Shown piece by piece: positions 9,303-20,322 of a stretch of 49,882 nucleotides of DNA. The first letter of the stretch is position 1. Each line of letters begins with the position of its first letter. The stretch is from Terasakiella magnetica (GTDB taxonomy: Bacteria > Pseudomonadota > Alphaproteobacteria > Rhodospirillales > Magnetospirillaceae). Under the pieces are notes generated by a model that was given only the letters and a program-made list of their open reading frames with translations, searched no databases and was not told where the DNA came from. The stretch spans positions 1 through 49,882 of the forward strand of contig CACVCF010000212.1 of NCBI GenBank assembly GCA_902729415.1. Direction: 5' to 3'. Position numbers and translations under genes: made by a program.

Positions 9303-11072
9303 CTACTTTTTGGCGGAAATTTGATCGCGCAGGTGTGCTGCGACCTCGGCGATGGGGCCTTCCCAGCCGCAATCCACGCCACGGCGGAACAGGCGCATGG
9401 TTGGGTACCAGGGCGTGGTCTCCCCCTGCATCCGCCAGCGGAAGTCCGGAACCGGCGGCAACAGAACCCAGACCGGCTTGCCCAGGGCTCCTGCCATATG
9501 GACCACGGCGGTATCAACCGAGATGATCAGATCCAACGAGGCCACCACCGCGGCGGTATCGGCGAAGTCGGCGCAAAGATCGGCGGCATCCAGCAAGGTG
9601 TCGGCGGCGGGGCGGCCCAGCCGCTCGGCGATGGCGCCGCGTTGCAGGCTATAGAAGGTGATGGCGGGCACCGCCAGGATGGGATCCAGCAGGCGGGCGG
9701 GAATAGAGCGGCTCCAATCGTCGCCATGGGTGGGACGGCCAGCCCAGGCCAATCCCACCTTGAGCGTGCCCGCGACTTTGCCGGGCGGAGAGGGGAGCTT
9801 GACCCCCGCCCCCTTCGGTACGGATAGATAGGGGGTGGCGGTCGAAATCTCCCGCTCACCCACCCCCAGCAGGCCGCCCAGGGACAGCAGGGTCATGGCC
9901 CGGTCGAAGGGGGGCAGGGGGGCCACTTCGGAATAGACCCCGTCCAGGCCGGGGGCGACTTCCATGATACGCATCAGCTCGGGCTGGCACGCCAGGATCA
10001 CCCGGCTCACCCCCATGGATTTGAGCAACGGCACGTAGCGGATAAACTGGATGGTGTCGCCATAGCCCTGCTCGGCCTGAAGCAGCAGGGTTCCCCCGGC
10101 GGGCAGCGAGGGAGGAAGCGGCGACCCGTCCCAGCGTCTATCGCGCAGATAGGCGGGGAAATTGGGGTGCTCGCGCCACCGCCACTCATATTCCTTCCAG
10201 CCCTCGGCATAGCGGCCAGATAGTAGGAGGTTAAGGGCGAGATTGGTGTGGAACTTGGCGGCATTGGGGCTTTGTTGCAGGGCGCGGCGATAGGCGGCAT
10301 CGGCTTCGTCCAAGCGCCCCTGGCGGTGGAGGGCATTGCCCAGATTGCTCCAGGTTTCGCTGCCTTTGGCGCCCAGGGATAAGGCGCGGCGGTGGCTGGC
10401 TTCGGCGGCGGCGGCATTGCCGGTGGCCAATTGGGCGTTGCCGAGATTGTCGTGAATGGCCGCCACGTCAGGCCGGATCGCGGCGGCCGTGCGCAGCACC
10501 GCAACCGCATCTTCGCGCCGCTCCAGCCGTTCCAGCGCCACCCCCAGATTGTTGAGAAGGTCGGCGGGGTTGGGGTCCGGGGTGGCGGCGATGGCCATCC
10601 GATAGGCGGCGATGGCGTCGTCATAGCGTTTGGCGGCCATCATCACGGCGGCCAGCCCCGTTTGCGCCTTGATCAGGCCCGGAGCCAGGGCGATGGCCTG
10701 CCGAAAGCAATCGGCGGCCTTGTCCGCCCCGCCCGAAATCTGGCTGAGAACTTCGCCCAGGGCCAACCACGCGGCGGGATTGGTCTTGTCCAGCGCCACC
10801 GCGCTTTCAAGGCTGGTCCGTGCCTCGGGCAACTGGCGGAGCGCCTTGTGGGTTTCGCCCAGCGCCATATGGCACAAAGGATCATGCGGCGCCAGGGCAG
10901 CGGCGCGCTTGGCGATTTCGTTACCCAATCCGGCCTGTCCAAGGCGGAGCCTGACCAAAGCCAGACGGCAGAGAATTTCAGCGTCATCGGGATTGGTGGC
11001 CAGAAGGCGCGTCAGAAAGCGCTCCTCGCGGGCGTCGGGCGATGCGGTGGAGCGTGGCGCGATATCCGTCAT
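9303..11072 (-). CDS. TPR protein with C-terminal glycosyltransferase-9-like domain
   Basis: A 589-residue protein. Residues about 20-320 are tandem tetratricopeptide repeats (recurring AWLALGEVL, LLNNLGVALERL, TWSNLGNALHRQGRLDEADAAYRRAL). The last 270 residues resemble the heptosyltransferase (GT9) fold, including LLLQAEQGYGDTIQFIRY and the nucleotide-sugar region SVDTAVVHMAGALGKPVWVLLP. Such TPR-GT9 proteins are common in Magnetospirillum-like bacteria and are presumed to act in glycosylation or cell-surface polysaccharide synthesis. No signal peptide or membrane segment is seen. It is transcribed divergently from the TolC-like gene. Confidence 0.88.
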   Translation of the reverse strand: MTDIAPRSTASPDAREERFLTRLLATNPDDAEILCRLALVRLRLGQAGLGNEIAKRAAALAPHDPLCHMALGETHKALRQLPEARTSLESAVALDKTNPAAWLALGEVLSQISGGADKAADCFRQAIALAPGLIKAQTGLAAVMMAAKRYDDAIAAYRMAIAATPDPNPADLLNNLGVALERLERREDAVAVLRTAAAIRPDVAAIHDNLGNAQLATGNAAAAEASHRRALSLGAKGSETWSNLGNALHRQGRLDEADAAYRRALQQSPNAAKFHTNLALNLLLSGRYAEGWKEYEWRWREHPNFPAYLRDRRWDGSPLPPSLPAGGTLLLQAEQGYGDTIQFIRYVPLLKSMGVSRVILACQPELMRIMEVAPGLDGVYSEVAPLPPFDRAMTLLSLGGLLGVGEREISTATPYLSVPKGAGVKLPSPPGKVAGTLKVGLAWAGRPTHGDDWSRSIPARLLDPILAVPAITFYSLQRGAIAERLGRPAADTLLDAADLCADFADTAAVVASLDLIISVDTAVVHMAGALGKPVWVLLPPVPDFRWRMQGETTPWYPTMRLFRRGVDCGWEGPIAEVAAHLRDQISAKK

Positions 11073-11239
11073 GGAGGCCTAACATAAGGAACGATCAATT
11101 AAGACTGTCCGCCAAGGATAGCGGCTTTTCCTCAGTGTGGGTATTTGCTTGCGGTTCACAAACTTGTTTTTTCAGTGTATATCACCCCAAAGATATAGGG
11201 GCGGGTGTCGTGCAGCTCAGGGGTCAATCCATCAAGACG

Positions 11240-12880
11240 ATGCGCCGGGGTGGTCGTTTGGCCCTGTTGGTGTCGCTTTTTTGCGCCACGGCTCTGGTGC
11301 CGGTGGCGCGGGCGGAAACGCTTGAGGACGAGATGCGCAGCCTGGTGGAAAATCACCCGGCCATTCTCGCCAAGACCAAGACGGTCAACTCGGCCGAACA
11401 GGGCATCCGGACCGCCCGCGCCGGGCACATGCCGACGGTGAAGCTGGGCGGTGACGAGGGCTATGAATATATCGACAGCCCCGACCGCCGCCTGACCCAA
11501 GGGCGGCATTACAGCAACACCCGCAACACCGCCAATCTGACCGTCACCCAGAAGATTTTCGAAGGTTTCGCTACCGATTCATTGGTGGAAAGCGCCAAGA
11601 TCACCCGACAGATTTCCGAAGTTGATCTGCGCGCTGTGCGCCAGACTACCTTGCTGGAAGGAACCGTCGCCTATCTTGACGTCATGCGTCAAACCAAGCT
11701 GGTGGCGCTATCGCGTGAGACCGAGCGTAAGATCCATGAGCAGTTGCATCTTGAGGATGAGCGGGTTCAGAAGGGCTCGGGTATCGCGTCCGACGTTTTA
11801 AATGCGAAGCAGCGCCTGCATATCGCCAAATCCAAGCGCTTGACCTACGAAGGCGCATTTGAAACCGCCGTCGCCAAGTATACTCGTCTGTTCGGCCATG
11901 CCCCCAATGTGGCGGCCCTGTCCGACCCGCCTCTGCCGCTTGATCTGGTCCCGCCCAGCATCGACGATTCGGTTGATATGGCGGAAAAAGATAATCCCAC
12001 TCTGGAATCCGCATCCCGGAATACGGAGCTGACCAGCGAAAAGCGGCGTTATGCCGAGGCAGGGTATTGGCCAACCCTCGATCTGGTGGCCAAGGCCGAT
12101 TATGAAAACGGCAAGAACGGCACCATTGGTCCCCGCCGCGACTGGTCCATGCTGCTTGTCGCCAATTGGGAGTTGTTCTCCGGGTTCAAGACCCAGGCTT
12201 CGGTAGCGCAGGCTTCTTGGGACCATGCCGCCAGCAAGGACAGCCGCATGGATGTCAGCCGCAAGGTTTCCGGCACCATCCGCGAGACTTGGCACCGGCT
12301 GCAAACCGCCCGGCAGCGCTTGGATCTACTCGACAATGCCGCCATCCTGGCAGAAGAATTGTGGGAAGCCACCAAGAAGAAGCATGAGGCAGGAAAGGCC
12401 ACCGTTCAGGAAGTGCTGGACGACGAGGCAAAGATCAATGACGCCCGGGTAGAATACACCAACGCCTATTATGACATCTATCAGGCCGTTTTCGAGTTGC
12501 TGGCGGGGATGGGGCGGCTTGAGGTCGAGAGCTTGGCCCGCGCCAAGCCTGCGGTCAGCCGGGACATGACGCCGCACCGCGAGCCAGAGCCTGTGGTGCC
12601 GCCGCAGCCCGCGGCCAAGCCCAAGGTTGCGCCCCCGGTGGCTTCCGTGCCCAAGTCGGTGCCTGGGGCAGTTTCCGCCGTTCAGTCGGCCAAGCCCATT
12701 CTGGCTTCCGTTTCCGCCGTCCGTCCCGATATCGTTGCCGCCGAGTCCGATCTTCGGGCCAAGTCGGGTGAGCACTATCAAAATCGCCTCGCTCAATCGG
12801 ACGCCGCCACTGCCAGGGAGGCGATACCCATGCCCAAGGCCAATATTCCCGACGAATTCTGGACCACCCGGGGGCGGTAA
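11240..12880 (+). CDS. TolC-family outer membrane efflux/secretion protein
   Basis: I place the start at the ATG at 11240, which gives a clean signal peptide (LALLVSLFCATALVPVARA). The 546-residue product then shows the duplicated helical outer-membrane-factor repeat: ENHPAILAKTKTVNSAEQGIRTARAGHMPTVKLG in the first half and the second half beginning near KDNPTLESASRNTELTSEKR. Such trimeric channels serve type I secretion or drug efflux. The C-terminal 110 residues are a low-complexity Pro/Ala/Val extension (EPEPVVPPQPAAKPKVAPP) beyond the usual family end. No ABC or membrane-fusion partner is adjacent. Confidence 0.92.
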   Translation: MRRGGRLALLVSLFCATALVPVARAETLEDEMRSLVENHPAILAKTKTVNSAEQGIRTARAGHMPTVKLGGDEGYEYIDSPDRRLTQGRHYSNTRNTANLTVTQKIFEGFATDSLVESAKITRQISEVDLRAVRQTTLLEGTVAYLDVMRQTKLVALSRETERKIHEQLHLEDERVQKGSGIASDVLNAKQRLHIAKSKRLTYEGAFETAVAKYTRLFGHAPNVAALSDPPLPLDLVPPSIDDSVDMAEKDNPTLESASRNTELTSEKRRYAEAGYWPTLDLVAKADYENGKNGTIGPRRDWSMLLVANWELFSGFKTQASVAQASWDHAASKDSRMDVSRKVSGTIRETWHRLQTARQRLDLLDNAAILAEELWEATKKKHEAGKATVQEVLDDEAKINDARVEYTNAYYDIYQAVFELLAGMGRLEVESLARAKPAVSRDMTPHREPEPVVPPQPAAKPKVAPPVASVPKSVPGAVSAVQSAKPILASVSAVRPDIVAAESDLRAKSGEHYQNRLAQSDAATAREAIPMPKANIPDEFWTTRGR

Positions 12881-13077
12881 TCTCTGGCTTTTCCCATGCT
12901 TCCGGCTGCGTTCCATCCGTTTGGGACGGGGCGCTTTTATCGCTGATCTTCCACTTCAACCATATCCGGGGTTGACGGGAGCGTCGCGGCACGGCGTGAT
13001 AAAGCGACAAAAGTCAAAGAGCAAAGCCGCCGGAAGCACCTGTTTCCGAAGCGGCGGAACATGAGGAGACGTCCAGC

Positions 13078-15108
13078 GTGCCGGTCAAATGGCGGGGGCC
13101 TTTTCCCTGGCTTGCTGCGGCTTTTGCCGCCGATGTGGTTGTCACCATCGCCGCAGGATATTTCCTGTCCCAAGGCGTGGTCGATCGAGAGGAATTAACC
13201 GCACTGGTCATGGTGTCCCTGGCCGGGGCGGCGGTTCTGTTTGCCGTATCTTGGAAGATCATCGATTTTCTGGTGGTACGAAGTATCCGCCGCCTGGCCG
13301 CCGAAGTGCGCGCCATCGCCTATGGCGGCAGCCGCGAGGGTGTGGACCTTGCCCGTTATGCCATGATCTCGCCGCTGCCCGAGGCGGTGAACGAGATTTG
13401 CCTGCGCATGGTCCGTGCCAAGGCTGATCTGGCCGATGGTCTGTCTGCCGCGACCCGTAAATCCGAAGAGAACGCCGCGCGGCTGGCCGCCATCCTCAAT
13501 GACCTGCATGAAGGTGTGGTGGTGTGCAACCAGCGCCATCAGATGGTTCTCTACAATCAGGTTGCTTTCGACATGCTGACGGAGACGGCGGAGCTGGGGC
13601 TGGGGCGCTCGCTGTTCGAGAGCGTCTCGCGCGAGCCGGTGGTTCATATGTTCGACGTCCTGACCAACCGGCCCGATACGCCGAAACACGGCGCGCCATT
13701 CCTGGCGGGAACCGTAGACGGCAATACCTTGCTACAGGCGCGGATGAGCCTGATCCGTAACGAAACGGGGGCGGTGACCGGCTATGTGGTCACCATGGTC
13801 GATGCCGGGCCACAATTGACCGCCCTGGCCAGCCGCGAGGCGTTGCTGCGCGAGGTGGCCGAGGATGTGGAGGCGCCGCTGCGGCGGATCAGCCGCTCGG
13901 CCGCCGACCCCGAGGTGGTAGCGCGCGAATGCGCCACCATAGGCACCGCCATCAAACGTGTCACCGAAGGCTATCACCGCATGCTGTCGGGGTGGTGGCC
14001 CATGGCCGATATCAATTCCACCGAATTGCTGTCCTTTGTCGCCAACCGTCTGCACACGGAGATGACGGCCACGGTGGTCGGGTTGCCGCTCTGGCTGCAT
14101 GGGGATTCCCATTCCCTGGTGGTGGCGGTGGAATCCCTGATCCACCGTACCGCTGACCGGACCGGAGCGGGTGAATTCGATCTCTCCGCCGGAGTGAATG
14201 ACGAGTCTGCCTGGATCGAATTCTGTTGGAAGGGTGATGTGGTCGAGCAGGCTTTGCTGGACCGCTGGCTGGGCCAGCCCTTGATCGTGCTGGGTGGCCT
14301 GACGGTGCGCGATGTGCTTCACCACCATGCCGGGGGCGGGGTGAACCGCGAGCGCCGTGACGGCGGCTTCGCGGCCATCCGTATCCCCATGCGGTTAGGG
14401 GTCGAGCGCCATAGTCAGGACAAGAAGATTCTTCCCGCCCGCCCGGAATTTTATGATCTCAGCCTGCTGGAGCAGGCCCGCGATATCGGCGCCCTTGGGA
14501 CGCAGCGGCTCAATTCCATGACCTTCGTGGTATTCGATACCGAAACCACCGGTCTGCATCCGTCGCAAGGCGATCAGATTGTTTCCATCGCCGGGGTGCG
14601 GATCGTCAATGGCCGCATCCTGTCGGGAGAGAGCTTCAACCGCATCGTCAATCCCGGCCGTCCTATTCCGGTGGAATCGATCCAGTTCCATGGTCTGACC
14701 GACGAGATGGTCAAGGACAAGCCGCCGATCGAGGTGGTGCTGCCCCAGTTCAAGGCCTACGCCGCCGATGCGGTTCTGGTGGCCCACAACGCGGCTTTCG
14801 ATCTTAAATTCCTGCGGATGCGGGAGAAAAAAGTGGGGGTCAGCTTCGATAATCCAGTGCTCGACACCATGATCTTGTCCAATTATCTGGATGGACCGGA
14901 TGCCGGGCATTCCCTGGACGCGATCTGTGACCGCTATGGCATCGTCATTACCGACCGCCACACGGCCTTGGGTGACGCCATGGTGACGGCGGCGGTCCTG
15001 CTGCGGCAGTTAGAGGCACTGGAGGCTCAGGGAATTCATACCCTGGACGAGGCGGTCAAGACCCTGAACATGGCCATGATCCTGCACGAGCGCCAGCGGG
15101 TGTTGTAA
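13078..15108 (+). CDS. Membrane PAS sensor fused to DnaQ-type 3'-5' exonuclease
   Basis: A 676-residue fusion. The GTG start follows GAGGAGA. Two membrane segments (about 10-28 and 38-60) precede a HAMP-like linker, a PAS-like module (about 135-245) and a helical/ATPase-like part (about 250-440) without a recognisable phosphoacceptor histidine or full N/G boxes, so kinase activity is doubtful. From residue 480 there is a complete DEDDh exonuclease: D487 and E489 in FDTETTG, D575 in HNAAFD, and H628/D633 in HTALGD. The exonuclease part resembles the DNA polymerase III epsilon chain, but membrane anchoring argues against a replisome role. It stands alone, 350 bases before the kdp cluster. Confidence 0.9.
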   Translation: MPVKWRGPFPWLAAAFAADVVVTIAAGYFLSQGVVDREELTALVMVSLAGAAVLFAVSWKIIDFLVVRSIRRLAAEVRAIAYGGSREGVDLARYAMISPLPEAVNEICLRMVRAKADLADGLSAATRKSEENAARLAAILNDLHEGVVVCNQRHQMVLYNQVAFDMLTETAELGLGRSLFESVSREPVVHMFDVLTNRPDTPKHGAPFLAGTVDGNTLLQARMSLIRNETGAVTGYVVTMVDAGPQLTALASREALLREVAEDVEAPLRRISRSAADPEVVARECATIGTAIKRVTEGYHRMLSGWWPMADINSTELLSFVANRLHTEMTATVVGLPLWLHGDSHSLVVAVESLIHRTADRTGAGEFDLSAGVNDESAWIEFCWKGDVVEQALLDRWLGQPLIVLGGLTVRDVLHHHAGGGVNRERRDGGFAAIRIPMRLGVERHSQDKKILPARPEFYDLSLLEQARDIGALGTQRLNSMTFVVFDTETTGLHPSQGDQIVSIAGVRIVNGRILSGESFNRIVNPGRPIPVESIQFHGLTDEMVKDKPPIEVVLPQFKAYAADAVLVAHNAAFDLKFLRMREKKVGVSFDNPVLDTMILSNYLDGPDAGHSLDAICDRYGIVITDRHTALGDAMVTAAVLLRQLEALEAQGIHTLDEAVKTLNMAMILHERQRVL

Positions 15109-15458
15109 CCAGGGCTTCTGCCAAATCTCGTTGGGAATCGAAGGTAAACATAGCCTTCTCCTTGCCTTTTGAGTGTCCGCCACTGGGACGTTCTCAATGC
15201 GACGCAAGAAGAGTGCCCATATTTACCGGGCTTATTTTGTTCGCACCTGACAAGTTGCAATGCAAAACGCGAATCTCCGCGTCTTGCGGCAGGTAAATTG
15301 CGCGGTTTCCCAGGCTGCGCCAAGACCGGGGGATTCCCCATCCTCAGATTGCATGGGAGCGACAATCTTTACGCATCCTTTATGCCCTCCCGTTTGGAAC
15401 CTTAATGCTCTTCGGGTGTAGGGTTATCACCATCTGAAATTCCAACCGGAGAGCACAG
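15109..15458. promoter_or_regulatory. kdp promoter: kdp upstream region with candidate KdpE direct repeat
   Basis: 350 bases without a convincing gene. Near its end, TTTACGC (15368-15374) and TTTATGC (15379-15385) form a direct repeat spaced exactly 11 bases, one helical turn, within a local AT-rich patch about 75-90 bases before the first kdp micropeptide. KdpE binds T/A-rich direct repeats upstream of kdp in other bacteria, so this is the best candidate operator. The assignment is inferred from position and spacing. Confidence 0.4.
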
Positions 15459-15542
15459 ATGTTCGACATCGTGTTCATCGCCGCCGCGCTTGCCTTCTTT
15501 GCCCTGGGCGCCCTGTTCGTCCATGCCTGCGAGCGCATCTGA
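15459..15542 (+). CDS. kdp-associated single-pass micropeptide
   Basis: A 27-residue ORF opening the kdp cluster. An ATG follows a GGAGAG ribosome site, and the peptide begins MFDIVFIAAALAFFALG, continues as one hydrophobic helix and ends HACERI. I recall similar short peptides with a C-terminal GC-(E/D)-R-(L/I) signature upstream of kdpF in other phyla, but could not check this. It is 14 bases before kdpF, so cotranscription is almost certain. A role as an accessory subunit or lipid-like stabiliser of KdpFABC, comparable to KdpF, is inference. It is distinct from KdpF, which follows. Confidence 0.72.
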   Translation: MFDIVFIAAALAFFALGALFVHACERI

Positions 15543-15556
15543 AGGGGGGGCAATCC

Positions 15557-15646
15557 ATGACATTCGATCTGATCTTAGGGGGCATCACCGTGGCCGGCCT
15601 GGCGGTCTATCTGGTTTACGCCCTCATCCGCCCCGAACGTTTCTAG
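15557..15646 (+). CDS. kdpF: KdpF, small subunit of the potassium-transporting ATPase
   Basis: A 29-residue single-helix peptide (begins [19 protein letters not shown], ends ALIRPERF). Length, one membrane span and the terminal RPE-(R/K)-F match KdpF, a peripheral lipid-like stabiliser of the KdpABC complex in the inner membrane. It lies 10 bases before kdpA. The ribosome site is the GGGGGG stretch a few bases upstream. Confidence 0.9.
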   Translation: MTFDLILGGITVAGLAVYLVYALIRPERF

Positions 15647-15656
15647 GAGAACGCCC

Positions 15657-17384
15657 GTGAACGCCGCAGGCATTCTGCAAATCGTCGTCTACTTCGCCGT
15701 GCTGACGGCAGGGGCGATCCCCTTGGGGGCCTATATGGCCAGGGTTTATTCCGGCGAGCGCTCGTGGGCGGATCCGGTGCTGAGGCCTGTCGAACGCATC
15801 ATTTACAAGGTCTGTTGCATCAAAGCCGACCAGGAGCAGCATTGGACGGTCTACGCCTTCTCGGCCCTGATGTTCAGCGTGGTCGGGCTGGTGCTGATTT
15901 ATGCCATCATGCGCCTCCAGGCGATGCTGCCGCTGAATCCGGCATCCCAAGCAGCTGTGGCTCCCGACCTCGCCTTCAATACGGCGGTCAGCTTCACCAC
16001 CAACACCAACTGGCAGAATTACGGCGGTGAAAGCACCATGGCTTACCTCACCCAGATGCTGGGCATGACGGTGAAGAACTTCACCTCGGCGGCCACCGGT
16101 ATGGCGGTGCTGGTGGCGCTGGTGCGCGGTTTCGCGCGACGCCAAGCCAAGACGGTGGGCAATTTCTACGTTGATGCTGTTCGCTCGATCCTCTACGTCC
16201 TGCTGCCCTTGTCCATCGTCGTGACCTTGGCGCTGGTGGGCCAAGGCATGCCGCAGAGCTTCGACGCCTATACCCAGGTGACCACCTTGGAAGGCGCCAA
16301 GCAGGTGATTGCCCAAGGCCCGGTGGCGTCGCAGGTGGCGATCAAGCATCTGGGCACCAATGGCGGCGGCTTCTTCAATGCTAATTCCGCCCATCCGTTC
16401 GAAAATCCGACGGCGCTGTCCAACCTGATCGAGATGGCGGGCGAACTGCTGATCTCGGCCGGTCTGGTGTTCGCCTTTGGCCGCATGATCGGCGACACAC
16501 GCCAGGGCCGGGCGCTCTACATCACCATGGCCCTGATGCTGGTGGTCGGCATCACTGTCTGCTACTGGGCCGAAGCCGCCGGCAACCCGTTGGTCCAGGC
16601 CATGGGAGTCGACCTCACCTCTAGCGATCTGGCCCCCGGCGGCAATATGGAGGGTAAGGAAGTGCGGTTCGGCATCGCCAATTCCGCCATCTTCGCAACT
16701 GCGACCACCGGCACCTCCACCGGCGCGGTCAATGCCATGCATGACAGCTTCACCCCCATCGGCGGCATGGTGCCGCTGGTTAACATGATGTTGGGCGAGG
16801 TGATCTTCGGCGGCGTCGGCTGCGGTCTGCACGGCATGATCGTTTTCGTCATCATCGCGGTGTTCATCGCCGGGCTGATGGTGGGACGCACCCCGGAATA
16901 CCTGGGCAAGAAAATGGAAGCGCGTGAGGTCAAGCTGGCCGTCCTTTGCATCTTGATCTTCCCGCTGTCGATCCTGGGCTTCGGTGCCGTTGCCATGGTG
17001 CTGCCGGTGGGGCTGGCGGGCATGAGTGCCGCCGGGCCGCACGGGTTGACCGAGGTGCTGTACGCCTATACCTCGGCCACCGGCAACAACGGTTCGGCCT
17101 TCGGCGGGCTGTCGGGCAACACCTTGTTCTACAACACCACCTTGGCCGCGGCGATGCTGATCGGGCGCTTCCTGATCATCGTGCCGACCCTGGCCATTGC
17201 CGGTTCGCTGGCCGCCAAGAAGATCGTGCCGCCGTCGGCGGGCACCTTCCCCACCCACGGGGCGTTGTTCATCGGCCTGCTGATCGCGGTGATCGTGGTT
17301 ATCGGCGGGCTGACCTTCTTCCCCGTTCTCGCCCTCGGTCCCATCGTCGAGCACCTCGCGCTCGCCGCCGGGACCTTGTTTTAG
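15657..17384 (+). CDS. kdpA: Potassium-transporting ATPase subunit A (K+ channel-like)
   Basis: 575 residues (about 557 in E. coli), GTG start 10 bases after kdpF with an AGGAGA ribosome site. KdpA carries K+ through a channel-like fold with four selectivity-filter loops. All four are visible: [40 protein letters not shown] and [11 protein letters not shown]. About ten membrane segments are present. It forms the inner-membrane KdpFABC pump with KdpB, KdpC and KdpF for high-affinity K+ uptake under K+ limitation. Confidence 0.98.
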   Translation: MNAAGILQIVVYFAVLTAGAIPLGAYMARVYSGERSWADPVLRPVERIIYKVCCIKADQEQHWTVYAFSALMFSVVGLVLIYAIMRLQAMLPLNPASQAAVAPDLAFNTAVSFTTNTNWQNYGGESTMAYLTQMLGMTVKNFTSAATGMAVLVALVRGFARRQAKTVGNFYVDAVRSILYVLLPLSIVVTLALVGQGMPQSFDAYTQVTTLEGAKQVIAQGPVASQVAIKHLGTNGGGFFNANSAHPFENPTALSNLIEMAGELLISAGLVFAFGRMIGDTRQGRALYITMALMLVVGITVCYWAEAAGNPLVQAMGVDLTSSDLAPGGNMEGKEVRFGIANSAIFATATTGTSTGAVNAMHDSFTPIGGMVPLVNMMLGEVIFGGVGCGLHGMIVFVIIAVFIAGLMVGRTPEYLGKKMEAREVKLAVLCILIFPLSILGFGAVAMVLPVGLAGMSAAGPHGLTEVLYAYTSATGNNGSAFGGLSGNTLFYNTTLAAAMLIGRFLIIVPTLAIAGSLAAKKIVPPSAGTFPTHGALFIGLLIAVIVVIGGLTFFPVLALGPIVEHLALAAGTLF

Positions 17385-17386
17385 CT

Positions 17387-17442
17387 CCGGTGAAGAGACT
17401 TCTTCACCGGCAAGCGCAACGCGCGTCGCGCCTTATGGCGCG
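17387..17442 (+). repeat. Two tandem tight hairpins between kdpA and kdpB
   Basis: CCGGTGAAGA-GACT-TCTTCACCGG (17387-17410) is a perfect 10-bp stem with a four-base loop. It is followed by CGCGCC-TTAT-GGCGCG (17427-17442), a perfect 6-bp stem. Neither is followed by a T-run, so they are unlikely to be strong terminators inside an operon that must be read through. mRNA processing or stabilisation between subunit genes is more likely. A CGCGCC-N4-GGCGCG hairpin recurs in the kdpB-kdpC gap. Confidence 0.7.
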
Positions 17443-17502
17443 GGAGCCGAGCACGTGGATGCGTACGCCCGGCGCCTGAGGGACAACAAAAGGAACTCGT
17501 CC

Positions 17503-19569
<2,067 letters not shown>

Positions 19570-19594
19570 ATGGCCAGCCCCTCAATCGCCGGGC

Positions 19595-19674
19595 GGGCGG
19601 CTTCTGCCGCCCTTGGCTCTCGCGCCACGAGGCGCGGCGGCCCTTGGCCTAGCCTCCGAGCCCTCTCGGGCTCG
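19595..19674 (+). repeat. Three tandem hairpins between kdpB and kdpC
   Basis: The 128-base gap carries three consecutive perfect stems with four-base loops: GGGCGGC-TTCT-GCCGCCC (19595-19612), CGCGCC-ACGA-GGCGCG (19621-19636) and CGAGCCC-TCTC-GGGCTCG (19657-19674). The middle one has the same stem as the second kdpA-kdpB hairpin with a different loop. No T-run follows any of them. Roles in segmental mRNA stability or as REP-like sequence are possible. Confidence 0.7.
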
Positions 19675-19697
19675 TCGGAAGTTCCGGAGTAACGCAC

Positions 19698-20312
19698 ATG
19701 TTCAAGCAACTTGTTCCCGCCACCCTGCTGACCCTGCTGCTTACCGTGCTGCTGGGATTGGGCTATCCCCTGGCCATGACCGGCATCGCCGGTACCTTGT
19801 TCCCCACTCAGGCCCATGGCAGCCTGATCGAGCGAAATGGCACCGTGGTCGGCTCTGCCCTGATCGGCCAGAGCTTCACCAAGCCGGAATATTTCCATCC
19901 CCGGCCCTCGGCCACCACCGATTCCGACCCTGCTGATCCCTCCAAGACGGTGCCTGCGCCCTATAACGCCGCCAGTTCGGGTGCCAGCAACGCCGCGCCA
20001 ACCTCCAAGTCCTATATCGGAGGGATTTGGGCGCTGGTAGAGCAGATCAAAGCTGAGAATCCCGACGCCCGCATCCCGGTGCCGGTGGATCTGGTCACCG
20101 CCTCGGGCTCGGGTCTTGATCCCCACATCTCCCCGGCAGCCGTTGAGTATCAGCTTCCCCGCATCGCCAAGGCCCGCCATGTCTCCGAAGCCGGTCTGCG
20201 GGCGCTGGTGGCAAGCCACACCGAGGGCCGGGTATTCGGTATTCTGGGCGAGGCGCGGGCCAACGTGCTGAGGCTTAATCTCGTCCTGGACGAGCGCTGG
20301 CCGGTAGAATGA
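19698..20312 (+). CDS. kdpC: Potassium-transporting ATPase subunit C
   Basis: 204 residues with one N-terminal membrane segment (about 8-30) followed by a periplasmic domain. Family motifs include GYPLAMTGIAGTLFP, GSALIGQSF, YFHPRPSAT, DLVTASGSGLDPHISPAAVEYQLPRIA and the C-terminal VLRLNLVLD. KdpC is the periplasmic-facing accessory subunit that raises ATP affinity of the complex. It ends 10 bases before kdpD. Confidence 0.97.
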   Translation: MFKQLVPATLLTLLLTVLLGLGYPLAMTGIAGTLFPTQAHGSLIERNGTVVGSALIGQSFTKPEYFHPRPSATTDSDPADPSKTVPAPYNAASSGASNAAPTSKSYIGGIWALVEQIKAENPDARIPVPVDLVTASGSGLDPHISPAAVEYQLPRIAKARHVSEAGLRALVASHTEGRVFGILGEARANVLRLNLVLDERWPVE

Positions 20313-20322
20313 AGATGGAGCC

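Noticed and set aside
15624..17354. 576-codon open frame on the minus strand across kdpA
   Set aside because: High-GC mirror frame of kdpA; His/Gln/Gly-rich low-complexity product without any motif.
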